This document shows positions 31,516 through 39,743 of a DNA stretch of 64,000 nt, piece after piece. This stretch comes from Rugosimonospora acidiphila. Lineage in GTDB: Bacteria; Actinomycetota; Actinomycetes; Mycobacteriales; Micromonosporaceae. The stretch lies in assembly GCF_039543385.1 (NCBI RefSeq), contig NZ_BAABJQ010000009.1, positions 215,623 through 279,622 on the forward strand, in the 5' to 3' direction. The translations under genes and the position numbers were made by a program. The notes below the pieces were generated by a model, which was not told the DNA's origin, made no database searches, and was given only the letters and a program-made list of their open reading frames with translations. Each line of letters opens with the position of its first letter. Positions within the stretch are counted from its first letter, which is position 1.

Positions 31516-32958
31516 ATGCCCATTTCTGCCCCGTCCGTTGCCACCGGCCTACTGCCCGCCACCCAACTACTGCCCACCACCCAACTACTGCCCACCACCC
31601 AACTGCTGCCCGCCGCCGAACTACTATCCAACGCCGAACTGCTGCCCGCCACCGATCTACTGCCCAACGCCGAACTACCGTCCAACGCCGAGTCACCGTC
31701 CAATGCGGACAACGCCCTGCGGCTGGAGGTCTCCGCCGAGTTGCTTTCCCTGCTTGCCCAGACCGTCACCGAACCGCGCCCCGACCCGCAGCTTGAGGCG
31801 CTGACCCTGGCCGTGGCGGCCGATCTGCCGGTGTTGCTGTGGGGAGAGCCGGGGATCGGCAAGACCGCCGCGCTGAATCAGCTCGCCGAGGCCCTCGACC
31901 TGCCGCTGACCACGGTGATCGCGAGCGTGCACGAGCCCTCGGACTTCTCCGGGCTGCCCGTGGTCGGCGACGATCCCGCGGTCCAGGGCGTCCCGATGGC
32001 CCCGCCGGACTGGGCGGTACGCCTGGTCCGGGCCGGCCGGGGACTGCTGTTCCTGGACGAGTTGTCCACCGCGCCGCCGGCCGTGCAGGCCGCCCTGCTG
32101 CGCCTCGTGCTCGAACGCCAGGTCGGCGCCCTGCGGCTGCCGCCCGGCGTGCGGATCGTGGCCGCCGCCAACCCACGCTCCTCCGCGGCCGACGGCTGGG
32201 AGCTCAGCGCCCCGCTGGCCAACCGGTTCGTCCATCTACAGTGGACGTACGAGCACGAGGTGGTGGTGCGCGGGCTCGGCGGGACCTGGCCCCGGGCGGC
32301 GCTGCCCCGGCTGGATCCGGGGCGGCTGCGGGAGTCCGTGGCGTTCGCACGCCGGGCGGTGTGCGGGTTCCTCACCGCCCGGCCCGGGCTCGTGCACCGG
32401 CTGCCCAGCAACGAGGCCCGCCGGGGCGGACCCTGGCCGTCGCCGCGCAGTTGGGAGATGACCCTGCGGCTGGTCGCGTTCGCCACCGCGGCGGGCACCT
32501 CCCGGGACGTGCTGTCCATGCTCGTGCGGGGCACCGTCGGGGACGGACCCGGGCTGGAGGTGCTGGCCAGCCTGGACCGGATGGACCTGCCCGACCCCGA
32601 GACGCTGCTGGCGGACCCGTCGGTGGCCGTCCTGCCGGAGCGGGGAGACCTGCGCCAGGCGGTGCTCGACGGCGTGGTGGAGGCGGTACGCAAGCGGCCG
32701 GAGCAGTCCCGCTGGGACGCCGCGTGGGCCCTGCTGGTGCTGGCGCTGGAGACCGGGGCCCCGGATCTGGTGGTGGTGCCGGCCGCCACGCTCGCCGCGC
32801 TGCGCCGCGACGACTGGGAGGTGCCGGCCGCGATCGACCGGCTGGCGGGGGCGGTGTCGCTGTCGCGCGAGGCGGACCGGGCCGGAGCGCGCACCAAGGC
32901 ACGGGAAGAGGCACGGGCCGGGGCACCGCTGGCGGCGGGCGCAGGTACCCGCCGATGA
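31516..32958 (+). CDS. MoxR-family AAA+ ATPase
   Basis: A 480-residue AAA+ ATPase: Walker A WGEPGIGKTAALNQLAEALD (Lys116), Walker B LLFLDELSTAPP (Asp181-Glu182), sensor 1 RIVAAANPRSSAADGW and the MoxR-type APLANRFVHLQW. MoxR ATPases usually work with vWA proteins to insert metal or remodel a client; the next gene encodes such a protein and overlaps this one (ATGA). The N-terminus carries nine tandem hexapeptides of the type LLPATQ before the ATPase core starts near residue 66; this extension is absent from typical family members. Confidence 0.92.
   Translation: MPISAPSVATGLLPATQLLPTTQLLPTTQLLPAAELLSNAELLPATDLLPNAELPSNAESPSNADNALRLEVSAELLSLLAQTVTEPRPDPQLEALTLAVAADLPVLLWGEPGIGKTAALNQLAEALDLPLTTVIASVHEPSDFSGLPVVGDDPAVQGVPMAPPDWAVRLVRAGRGLLFLDELSTAPPAVQAALLRLVLERQVGALRLPPGVRIVAAANPRSSAADGWELSAPLANRFVHLQWTYEHEVVVRGLGGTWPRAALPRLDPGRLRESVAFARRAVCGFLTARPGLVHRLPSNEARRGGPWPSPRSWEMTLRLVAFATAAGTSRDVLSMLVRGTVGDGPGLEVLASLDRMDLPDPETLLADPSVAVLPERGDLRQAVLDGVVEAVRKRPEQSRWDAAWALLVLALETGAPDLVVVPAATLAALRRDDWEVPAAIDRLAGAVSLSREADRAGARTKAREEARAGAPLAAGAGTRR
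31549..31710. repeat. 18-bp tandem repeat, 9 copies, in MoxR N-terminus
   Basis: Nine in-register 18-bp units (first CTACTGCCCGCCACCCAA) encode LLPATQ, LLPTTQ, LLPTTQ, LLPAAE, LLSNAE, LLPATD, LLPNAE, LPSNAE and SPSNAD. Divergence increases toward the 3' end, as expected for an expanding array. Confidence 0.95.
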
Positions 32959-34178
32959 CGGCGCGCACGCTGGACCTGGAGAAGCTGTACGCCGCCCGGC
33001 TGTACGCCGCCCGGGCCCGGCCGTACCTGGCGGCGGCGCTGTTCGCGCTGCACCCGGTGGAGTCGCCGACGGTGCCGACGATGGCGGTGGACCCGCACTG
33101 GCGTTGCTATGTCTCACCCACGTTCGTGCACCAGACCCCGCTGGAGGAGTTGGCCGGGGTGTGGGTGCACGAGGTCTCACACCTGCTGCGCGACCACCAC
33201 GGGCGCAGCGACCGGGTGGCGCTCGCGCGCGGGCTGACCGGACCCGGCGAGCGGCTGCGGATGAACATCGCCGCGGACTGCGAGATCAACGACGACGTGT
33301 ACGGGGACGGGCTGGCGCGGCCCGAGGGAGCCGTCCGGCCGGAAGACCTCAGGCTGGGCCCGGGTCAACTGATGGAGGACTACCTGAGCAGGTTTCGGCT
33401 CGGGCCGTACACGCAGCGCCTGGCCTGGCTCGACTGCGGCAGCGGCGCCGACGGGCGCCAACGGGGTTGGGACCTGGGGCCGGACGGCGCGCACGGGCTG
33501 AGCGCGCAGGAACGGGACGCGATCCGGTTCCGGGTGGCGCGGGGCATCACCGGCCGGCCGGGCAGCGCACCGGATGGCTGGCGGCGGTGGGCCGAAGAGG
33601 CGTTCCATCCGCCGCAGCCGTGGCGGGAACTGCTGGGCGCCGCCGTCCGTTCGGCGGCCACCGCCCCGGGAGTGGGTGAGGACTACTCGTACGGCCGGCC
33701 GTCGCGCAGGTCCACCGCGCTGCCCGGTGTCGTCCTGCCGATCCTGCGGCGCAAGCCGCCCCGGGTCTGCGTGGTCATCGACACGTCCGGCTCGGTCAGC
33801 GACGCCGAACTGGGCAGCGCACTGCTGGAGGTCGCCGCGATCGGCCGGGCGGTGGGTGGCCGGCGGGACCTCGTCTCCGTGCTGTCGTGCGACGCGGCGG
33901 CCTCGGTCGCGTACCCGCTGTGCCGCGCCGAGGGGGTCCCGCTGATGGGCGGCGGCGGCACGGACCTGCGCAGCGGCTTCGCCCGGGCGATGCGGACCAG
34001 CCCCCGCCCGGATGTGGTGGTGGTCCTCACCGACGGGCAGACACCCTGGCCGGAAACGCGGCCGGCGTGCCGGACGGTGGTGGGGCTGTTCCCCCGCAGC
34101 GGAAACTCGGGCGAGGACGATCCGGACTACGTGCCGCCCGCGCCGCCCGACTGGGCCCGGGTGGTGACCATCGGGTGA
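32955..34178 (+). CDS. vWA-domain protein with HExxH metallopeptidase motif (DUF2201-like)
   Basis: A 407-residue protein coupled to the MoxR gene by ATGA. The N-terminal half has a zinc-protease motif HEVSHLLRDHH starting at residue 72, with Asp/Glu-rich NIAADCEINDDVYGDGL downstream as possible third ligands. The C-terminal half is a short vWA domain with the MIDAS DTSGSVSD (near residue 276), a later Thr-Asp in GGGGTDLRSGF, and VVVLTDGQTPW. This matches the vWA-like metallopeptidase/DUF2201 pairing known next to MoxR ATPases. It could be a metal-dependent protease activated by the ATPase. Confidence 0.88.
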   Translation: MTARTLDLEKLYAARLYAARARPYLAAALFALHPVESPTVPTMAVDPHWRCYVSPTFVHQTPLEELAGVWVHEVSHLLRDHHGRSDRVALARGLTGPGERLRMNIAADCEINDDVYGDGLARPEGAVRPEDLRLGPGQLMEDYLSRFRLGPYTQRLAWLDCGSGADGRQRGWDLGPDGAHGLSAQERDAIRFRVARGITGRPGSAPDGWRRWAEEAFHPPQPWRELLGAAVRSAATAPGVGEDYSYGRPSRRSTALPGVVLPILRRKPPRVCVVIDTSGSVSDAELGSALLEVAAIGRAVGGRRDLVSVLSCDAAASVAYPLCRAEGVPLMGGGGTDLRSGFARAMRTSPRPDVVVVLTDGQTPWPETRPACRTVVGLFPRSGNSGEDDPDYVPPAPPDWARVVTIG

Positions 34179-34419
34179 CCGGGTGCGGGAGGGCGGTGAC
34201 CCGGGCGCGGACGATCCGCCGGGTGCGGGAAAGCACAGCCTTTTCATCTTCCCGAAAGCCGGCCACCGCGCGGCGGAATCGGAATAATCTCCCTTATGTC
34301 CGGATCGGCCCCCCTTCGCCGACCCGAACGGCACCCGTGCCCGCGCCGGTCATCAAGGCCGGCGCGGGCGCGAGGACCCGTCGCCGATCGCCCATCGGCC
34401 GTCACGAGGGAGCTTGCCC

Positions 34420-35802
34420 GTGCGGGAGTACAGGTTGGGAGGGCTGCGCCTGCCGGCGCTGCGCTCGTCGTCGCTGCGCTCACCGTCGCCGCGGTCATCG
34501 TCGCCGCGGTCATCGTCGCCGCGGTCATCGTCGCCGCGCCCATCCTCTCGGGAGCCGCGGGGACCGGGCCGGGGGCGGCCAGCGGGGTGGAGCCTGCCCA
34601 GGCTGCCGCTGCCGACCCTGGCGGACCGGTACTCCCCGCACCGCAACGCGTTCGGCCTGTTGCGCATGGTTCTCGCGTGCAATGTGATCATCGCTCACGC
34701 CAAGCCGCTGGGCTTCGGGCTGCCCAGCATCGGCGACGGCCTGACCTCCAGCCAGAGTGACCTGGGCACCGTTTCGCTCTACGGCTTCTTCCTGGCCTCC
34801 GGGTTCCTCATCACCGAGAGCGCGCTGCGCACGTCGTTCTGGCGCTACGCCTGGTCGCGCTTCCTGCGGGTCTTCCCCGGCCTCTGGGTGTGCCTGCTGG
34901 TCACGGCCCTGGTGCTGGCCCCGCTCGCCGCGCTCTACGAAAACGGGACGCTGCACGGATTCTGGGGTCACTCGCAGGGCCCGTTCCACTACCTCACCAC
35001 CAACTGGTTCGGCTCGATGAACCAGTTCCCGATCTCCGGGTTGCTGTCCGGAACCCCGTACGGGCGGGAGGGCCACGGGCCGTCCGCGTTCGACGGCTCG
35101 CTCTGGACGCTCCGGTACGACCTGGTGTTCTACGCGTCGATCGGCGCCCTGATGGTCACCGGCGTGCTGCGCCGCGCGCCCCGGGCCCTGCTGCTGCTCA
35201 CCGGGGTGTGCTACCTGCTCATCGTCAAGGACCTGGTCAGCGCCTCGGACTGGACGACCCGACCGCTGCCGCGCGGCGCGATCGGCCCGTTCCCGTTGCT
35301 CGGGTACCTGGCCGCCCAGTGGATGCTCTACCTCGGCTTCCTGTTCCTGCTCGGTACGGTCGCCCGGCTCTACGCGCACCGCATCCCCATGCACGGCTCG
35401 CTCGCCACCATCGCCGCCGCGCTGCTGGGGCTGTCCCTGTGGCGGGGCGGTTTCATCGCGATCGGCCCACCGGTGGTCGCGTACCTGGTGCTGTACCTGG
35501 CGGTCGCGCTGCCCTCGCGGGTGGCCCGGCTGGGCCGGGGTCGGGACTACACCTACGGCATCTACATCTACGGCTTCCCGGCCCAGCAACTCGTCGTGCT
35601 GTTCGGCGGCGCCCGCTGGGGGCTGATCCCGTACATCGTGTTCAGCCTGCTCGGAGCGCTGGCGCTCGCGGTGCCGTCATGGCATCTGGTGGAGGCCCCG
35701 GCGATGCGGTGGAAACGGCGCGGCAAGACCAGCGATCCGCGCCTGCGCGGCCCGGTGCCCGACGCCGCCCCCGTGGCGGCGACCGCGGGCGCCCCGCGAT
35801 GA
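34420..35802 (+). CDS. Membrane acyltransferase (acyltransferase 3 family)
   Basis: A 460-residue integral membrane protein with about 10 transmembrane segments. The family core begins near residue 65 (SPHRNAFGLLRMVLACNVII AHA, the conserved R and H), with FFLASGFLITESALRTSFWR and FDGSLWTLRYDLVFY. It likely O-acylates a surface polysaccharide or small molecule. The GTG start has a strong GAGGGAG site. The first 60 residues are Ser/Pro/Arg-rich (SSSPRSSSPRSSSPR) from a 15-bp DNA repeat; in another frame the same repeat encodes a hydrophobic VAAVIVAAVIV run. Confidence 0.88.
   Translation: MREYRLGGLRLPALRSSSLRSPSPRSSSPRSSSPRSSSPRPSSREPRGPGRGRPAGWSLPRLPLPTLADRYSPHRNAFGLLRMVLACNVIIAHAKPLGFGLPSIGDGLTSSQSDLGTVSLYGFFLASGFLITESALRTSFWRYAWSRFLRVFPGLWVCLLVTALVLAPLAALYENGTLHGFWGHSQGPFHYLTTNWFGSMNQFPISGLLSGTPYGREGHGPSAFDGSLWTLRYDLVFYASIGALMVTGVLRRAPRALLLLTGVCYLLIVKDLVSASDWTTRPLPRGAIGPFPLLGYLAAQWMLYLGFLFLLGTVARLYAHRIPMHGSLATIAAALLGLSLWRGGFIAIGPPVVAYLVLYLAVALPSRVARLGRGRDYTYGIYIYGFPAQQLVVLFGGARWGLIPYIVFSLLGALALAVPSWHLVEAPAMRWKRRGKTSDPRLRGPVPDAAPVAATAGAPR
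34481..34540. repeat. 15-bp tandem repeat, 4 copies, in acyltransferase N-terminus
   Basis: Four units of CATCGTCGCCGCGGT (first and last with small changes), each adding five residues. Confidence 0.92.
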
Positions 35803-35816
35803 ATCCCGCTCCGGAC

Positions 35817-35845
35817 GCTCTCCCGGCCGTCCGCGCCGGGAGAGC
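35817..35845 (+). terminator. Hairpin terminator after acyltransferase
   Basis: Perfect 11-bp stem (GCTCTCCCGGC / GCCGGGAGAGC) with a 7-nt loop, 14 bp after the stop; it also lies downstream of the convergent DHFR-like gene. Confidence 0.8.
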
Positions 35846-35884
35846 GCCCGCGAGTTCGCCGGAACGCTGGCGCTCCTCCGGCGC

Positions 35885-36463
35885 TCAGGCGTCCCGGACG
35901 ATCTCGTAGGTCAGCAGGACGAGGCCGCTGCCGACCGTCCGGCTGCCGGCGAGGCGGAACGGCCTCGCGCCGCTGGACTCGCCGAAGAGGCGCTTCCCGG
36001 CCCCGACCACGACCGGGAAGAGGACCAGCCGCAGCTCGTCCACGAGGTCGTGCTCGATCAGCGTGCGCCCGAGCTCATAGCTGGCGTAGCAGACGATGTC
36101 ACCGTCCAGCTCCTGCCTCAGCCTGGTGACCTCGTCGACCACGTCGCCCTTGAGCACCGTCACGTTGGTCCAGCTGGGCTCCTGGAGGGTCGAGGACACG
36201 ACGTACTTGGGCAGGCTGTTCAGCCGCTCCGCCCACTCGCCGGGCCGGGACGCCCACCGCGCCCCGAACCACCCGTCGCTGCGCCGGCCCAGCAGCAGGG
36301 CCTCGGTGCTCAGCGCCTCGGCGTGCTCGAGCTTGCTCCACTCGTCGAGGTCCGCGCCCCCGTACCGGACGAACCAGCCGCCCCGGTCGAAGCCTTCCGC
36401 ACCGTCCGGATCCTGGACCACTCCGTCGAGCGACACGTTGCTGCTGATGACGATCTTTCCCAT
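35885..36463 (-). CDS. Dihydrofolate reductase-like (RibD C-terminal domain) protein
   Basis: A 192-residue protein beginning MGKIVISSNVSLDGVVQDPD, the hallmark of the YyaP/YwjB-type dihydrofolate reductase-like family, with ALLLGRRSDGWFGARW, LPKYVVSSTLQEPSW and LVLFPVVVGAGKRLF. These are NADPH-binding Rossmann-like proteins; the substrate is unknown. A GAAGGAG site precedes the ATG. It diverges from a SigX5-type sigma factor and may be a target of that regulator. Confidence 0.92.
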   Translation of the reverse strand: MGKIVISSNVSLDGVVQDPDGAEGFDRGGWFVRYGGADLDEWSKLEHAEALSTEALLLGRRSDGWFGARWASRPGEWAERLNSLPKYVVSSTLQEPSWTNVTVLKGDVVDEVTRLRQELDGDIVCYASYELGRTLIEHDLVDELRLVLFPVVVGAGKRLFGESSGARPFRLAGSRTVGSGLVLLTYEIVRDA

Positions 36464-36541
36464 CTTCGGCTCTCCTTCGTTGTTCACGGGGTGGTACGTC
36501 ACGGGTGGTGCCGCAGCCGCGGCTGCGGCCGGGGCGCCACG

Positions 36542-36585
36542 CGGGCGGCCGCACCGTCCGGGCGGCCGCACCGTCCGGGCGGCCG
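36542..36585. repeat. 17-bp tandem repeat in the DHFR-like/sigma promoter region
   Basis: Two and a half copies of CGGGCGGCCGCACCGTC. The divergent 240-bp region holds both promoters; neither is obvious from sequence. Confidence 0.8.
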
Positions 36586-36702
36586 ATGATGGATACCCCG
36601 CGGACCCGGAAAACTGGGCGCTCGCGGGCCGCCCAGTTCGCGTCCCGAGCGGTGTACATACCGGAGCGGAGACACGACAGGTGCGGGATGAGGGAGGCGC
36701 TT

Positions 36703-37722
36703 GTGAAGGCGGCGGGATCGGACCTGATGGCACGGGCACGGGCCGGGGATGGCGGCGCGTTCGGGGAGCTGACCGAGCCGTACCGCCGGGAACTGCACGT
36801 GCACTGCTACCGGATGCTCGGATCGTTCCAGGACGCCGAGGACACGCTCCAGGAGACGCTGCTGGCCGCCTGGCAGGCCCTCGCCGGCTTCAGCGAGGAA
36901 CGAGCCTCGCTGCGCACCTGGCTGTACAAGATCGCCACTAACCGGTGCCTCAACGCGCGCCGCGCGGCGGGCCGGCGAGCCGCCAAGGAGTGGAACGTGC
37001 CCAATCTGGAAGCGCCCGAGCCGACCCGGCTCGGCGAGGTCGTATGGCTGCAGCCGTACCCCGACTTCCTCCTGGAAGCCACGGCCGACGCGCCGCCCGG
37101 CCCGGAGGTCCGCTACGAGCGGGCCGAGGCCGTCTCGCTGGCGTTCGTGACCGCCCTGCAGGTGCTGCCGCCGCGCCAGGTCGCCGTGCTCATCCTGCGC
37201 GACGTCCTGGGATTCCAGGCCAACGAGGTGGCCGGCATGCTGGAGGTGACCGTCGAGTCGGTCACCAGCGCCCTCAAGCGGGCACGTGCCGGCCTGCGGC
37301 ACCGCCTGCCGCCCGCCGAAGGCCGACAGCCGCCGGTCGCCGCCGGCTCCCCCGCCGAGGAGGCGATCGTGGCGCGGTTCACCCGCGCGTGGGAGTCCGC
37401 GGACGTGGCCGCGCTGGTGGCCCTGCTGACCGACGACGTCTTCATCTCGATGCCGCCGATGCCCTTCGAGTACGAGGGCCGGGACGTCGCGGGTCGGTTC
37501 TGCGCCGCCCTGTTCGGCGCGGGCCGCAGGTTCGACCTCGTGCCAACGCGGGCCAACGGCCAGCCGGCGTTCGGCGCCTATCTGCGCGGCCCGGACGGTA
37601 TCCGGCGGGGCACCGGCCTGTACGCGCTGACCCTGGCCGGCGACCGGATCAGCGCCATGACCCGCTTCGAGGCCAGCGTGCTGCCCTGGTTCGGGCTACC
37701 GCGATCGCTTCCCGCGAAATGA
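36703..37722 (+). CDS. ECF sigma factor with C-terminal SnoaL-like domain (SigX5/TIGR02960-like)
   Basis: A 339-residue ECF sigma factor. Region 2 contains HCYRMLGSFQDAEDTLQETL then LAAWQALAGFSEERASLRTW and LYKIATNRCLNARRAAGRRA; region 4 contains LPPRQVAVLILRDVLGFQAN and EVAGMLEVTVESVTSALKRA. After about residue 215 an SnoaL-like domain (FTRAWESADVAALVALLTDD) replaces a classical anti-sigma partner, as in the SigX5 group, where this domain tunes activity. The GTG follows AGGGAGG; an ATG five codons upstream is an alternative. Confidence 0.9.
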   Translation: MKAAGSDLMARARAGDGGAFGELTEPYRRELHVHCYRMLGSFQDAEDTLQETLLAAWQALAGFSEERASLRTWLYKIATNRCLNARRAAGRRAAKEWNVPNLEAPEPTRLGEVVWLQPYPDFLLEATADAPPGPEVRYERAEAVSLAFVTALQVLPPRQVAVLILRDVLGFQANEVAGMLEVTVESVTSALKRARAGLRHRLPPAEGRQPPVAAGSPAEEAIVARFTRAWESADVAALVALLTDDVFISMPPMPFEYEGRDVAGRFCAALFGAGRRFDLVPTRANGQPAFGAYLRGPDGIRRGTGLYALTLAGDRISAMTRFEASVLPWFGLPRSLPAK

Positions 37723-37755
37723 CAGGCTCGCGGTCAGAAACGGCGTGAGCCTGTC
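37721..37755 (+). terminator. Hairpin terminator after sigma factor
   Basis: Arms GACAGGCTCGCG and CGTGAGCCTGTC (12 bp, one mismatch) starting within the stop codon. Confidence 0.65.
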
Positions 37756-37767
37756 GGATCCGACCGG

Positions 37768-37773
37768 TAGCTT
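37768..37773 (+). promoter_or_regulatory. -10 hexamer TAGCTT for leaderless MFS gene
   Basis: TAGCTT is 6 nt before the ATG; no ribosome site. Confidence 0.55.
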
Positions 37774-37779
37774 GTCGGG

Positions 37780-39102
37780 ATGGCAAGCCTGTTCCGCGAG
37801 CGCGACTTCGCCCTGCTGTGGTCCGGACAGAGCGTCAGCGAACTCGGTTCGTCCGTCACCTACGTCGCGTTGCCTCTGGTCGCGGTGGTGGCGCTGCACG
37901 CCCGCGCGTTCGAGGTCAGTGTGGTCACGGCCGCGTCGTCGATCGCCTGGCTGATCGTGGGGCTGCCGGCCGGCGTCTGGGTGGATCGGCTGCCCCGCCG
38001 GCCGTTGCTGATCGGCGTGGACGCGGGGCGCGCGCTGCTGATGGGCACCGTGCCGGTCGCGTGGTGGCTGCACGTGCTCAGCCTGGCCCAGCTAGTGGTG
38101 GTGGCCTTCGCCGTGGGCTTGCTGTCCGTGTTCTTCGACGTCGGGTACCCGGCCTACCTGCCCTCGGTGGTCCCCCGGGACCGGCTGGTCGAGGGCAACG
38201 GAGCGCTGGCCGCCAGCGAGTCCGCCGCGAACATCGTCGGGCCCGGCCTCGGCGGGGTGCTCGTCCAGCTGGTCGGCGCGCCGATCGCGCTGCTGGCCGA
38301 CGCGGCCAGCTTCGTCGTGTCGGCCGTGAGTCTCGCCGCCATGCGCGCCGGCGGCGGGCCACCCGGGCCCGGGGAGCGCGGCCGGAGCCGGTCCGCGGCG
38401 GGGGCGGGCACCGGCCGCGCCCTCCAGCGGCCACCGCGGCAGCGGTTGAGCCGGGACATCGCGAGCGGAATCCGGTACGTGCGCGCCCATCCGCTCCCGC
38501 GCACTGTCGCGGTGGCCGGCGCCCTCGGCAACTTCGTGCTGGGCGGCTATCAGGCCGTCATCTTCGTGTTCCTCGCCCGGCAGGTCGGCCTGTCGGCGGG
38601 GCCGATCGGAGTCCTGCTGGCGCTCAGCTCGTGCGGCGGGTTGCTGGGCGCGCTGCTCGCCGGCCCGCTGAGCAGGCGGGTCGGCGACGCCCGGCTGATG
38701 TGGGCCGCGCCCTCGGTGATGGCAGTCTTCGGCCTGCTGGTGACGCTGACCGGAACGGGCCCGAGGCTGGCCTGGTACGTGGCGGGGGCGCTGCCGATGA
38801 GCCTGGGCGTCGCCGCGTTCAACGTGTGTGTCCGGGCCGCCATGCAGGTCGCCGCGCCGGACGCCATGCTGGGTCGGGTCACCGCGACGGCCCGCCTGCT
38901 CAGCCGCGGCGCGACGCCGGTCGGGGCGCTCGTGGCCGGCGCGCTGGCCGGCGCCATCGAGCCCCGGGCCACCCTGGTCATCCTGCTGCTGTTGCTGGTG
39001 GCCCTGCCGGTGTGGCTGCTGCTCTCGCCGGTCGGCCGGGTGCGCGAGGTCGCGCAGCTGGCGCCGGCGCCGACCGAGCGGGCGCGCGAGCCGGTCGGGT
39101 GA
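37780..39102 (+). CDS. MFS transporter (12-TM, drug-efflux type)
   Basis: A 440-residue major facilitator of the DHA3/MefA-like type. It begins FRERDFALLWSGQSVSELGS, with LIVGLPAGVWVDRLPRRPLL as the loop 2-3 signature. A long Gly/Pro/Arg-rich central loop (about residues 190-225) separates the two six-helix halves. Probable exporter of small hydrophobic compounds. It starts leaderless after the sigma-factor terminator. Confidence 0.9.
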   Translation: MASLFRERDFALLWSGQSVSELGSSVTYVALPLVAVVALHARAFEVSVVTAASSIAWLIVGLPAGVWVDRLPRRPLLIGVDAGRALLMGTVPVAWWLHVLSLAQLVVVAFAVGLLSVFFDVGYPAYLPSVVPRDRLVEGNGALAASESAANIVGPGLGGVLVQLVGAPIALLADAASFVVSAVSLAAMRAGGGPPGPGERGRSRSAAGAGTGRALQRPPRQRLSRDIASGIRYVRAHPLPRTVAVAGALGNFVLGGYQAVIFVFLARQVGLSAGPIGVLLALSSCGGLLGALLAGPLSRRVGDARLMWAAPSVMAVFGLLVTLTGTGPRLAWYVAGALPMSLGVAAFNVCVRAAMQVAAPDAMLGRVTATARLLSRGATPVGALVAGALAGAIEPRATLVILLLLLVALPVWLLLSPVGRVREVAQLAPAPTERAREPVG

Positions 39103-39108
39103 GCCCGA

Positions 39109-39152
39109 TCGCGAATCGGGCCCGTCGCGAACCGGGCCCGTCGCGAATCGCC
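39109..39152. repeat. 16-bp tandem repeat after MFS gene
   Basis: TCGCGAATCGGGCCCG and TCGCGAACCGGGCCCG (39109-39140) plus most of a third unit, directly after the stop codon. Confidence 0.88.
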
Positions 39153-39217
39153 GGACGGATCGCCGCGTGGACGGTTGACGATGCGGCGGGGCCAGGTGAT
39201 AGCTTCTCCCAGATTGA

Positions 39218-39229
39218 TGTATGCATACA
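39218..39229. promoter_or_regulatory. Palindrome TGTATGCATACA upstream of marR-like gene
   Basis: A perfect 12-bp palindrome 20 bp before the MarR start, in an otherwise AT-rich pocket (CTAATTATC). Placement and form fit an autoregulatory MarR operator. Confidence 0.65.
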
Positions 39230-39248
39230 GCTAATTATCGGGAGCGCC

Positions 39249-39743
39249 ATGCCACGCCTTCGCATCGAAGACGCGATTCACGACGCCTTCGTCGAGCTCA
39301 CCACGCTGGGTGAGCAGTATCTGTCCGACTTCGCCACCCGGCTTTCACCAGGCCTGCGCCGCGGTGCGGTGCAGCCCCTGCTGCGGCTGCACCGCACCGG
39401 CCCCGAGCGGATCAGTGAGCTGGCGCTCGAGCTGGGACTGGACCCCACGACCGTCACCCGGCACCTGGACGAACTCGAGTCGCGCGGCCTCGTGGCGCGG
39501 CACTCGGATCCGACCGACCGGCGCGCCACCCTCGTACACCTGACCGCGAAGGCGACCGCCCAACTCGACGCCGCGGAGGCCGGCCGCCGCACCCGCCTGG
39601 CGGGCATGCTCGCCGACTGGCCGGAGGCCGACCGCGAGGCGTTCGCCCGGCTGCTCAGCCGGTTCGTGCACCGCCCACAGCTGGCGCGGGAGATCGCGGT
39701 CGGTGCGGGAGAACGCGCTGGGGCGGAGGGCTGCCGTGACTGA
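39249..39743 (+). CDS. MarR-family transcriptional regulator
   Basis: A 164-residue winged-helix regulator. The HTH reads GPERISELALELGLDPTTVT then RHLDELESRGLVARHSDPTD, with the wing DRRATLVHLTAKA. Its last 8 bases overlap the start of the exporter gene, so the two are co-transcribed and it probably represses its own operon through the upstream palindrome until a drug-like ligand binds. GGGAG precedes the ATG. Confidence 0.93.
   Translation: MPRLRIEDAIHDAFVELTTLGEQYLSDFATRLSPGLRRGAVQPLLRLHRTGPERISELALELGLDPTTVTRHLDELESRGLVARHSDPTDRRATLVHLTAKATAQLDAAEAGRRTRLAGMLADWPEADREAFARLLSRFVHRPQLAREIAVGAGERAGAEGCRD

Noticed and set aside
31839..34178. Apparent 779-residue protein spanning MoxR and vWA regions
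   Set aside because: The first 370 codons are a shadow of the MoxR gene; the vWA protein starts at the ATGA overlap at 32955.
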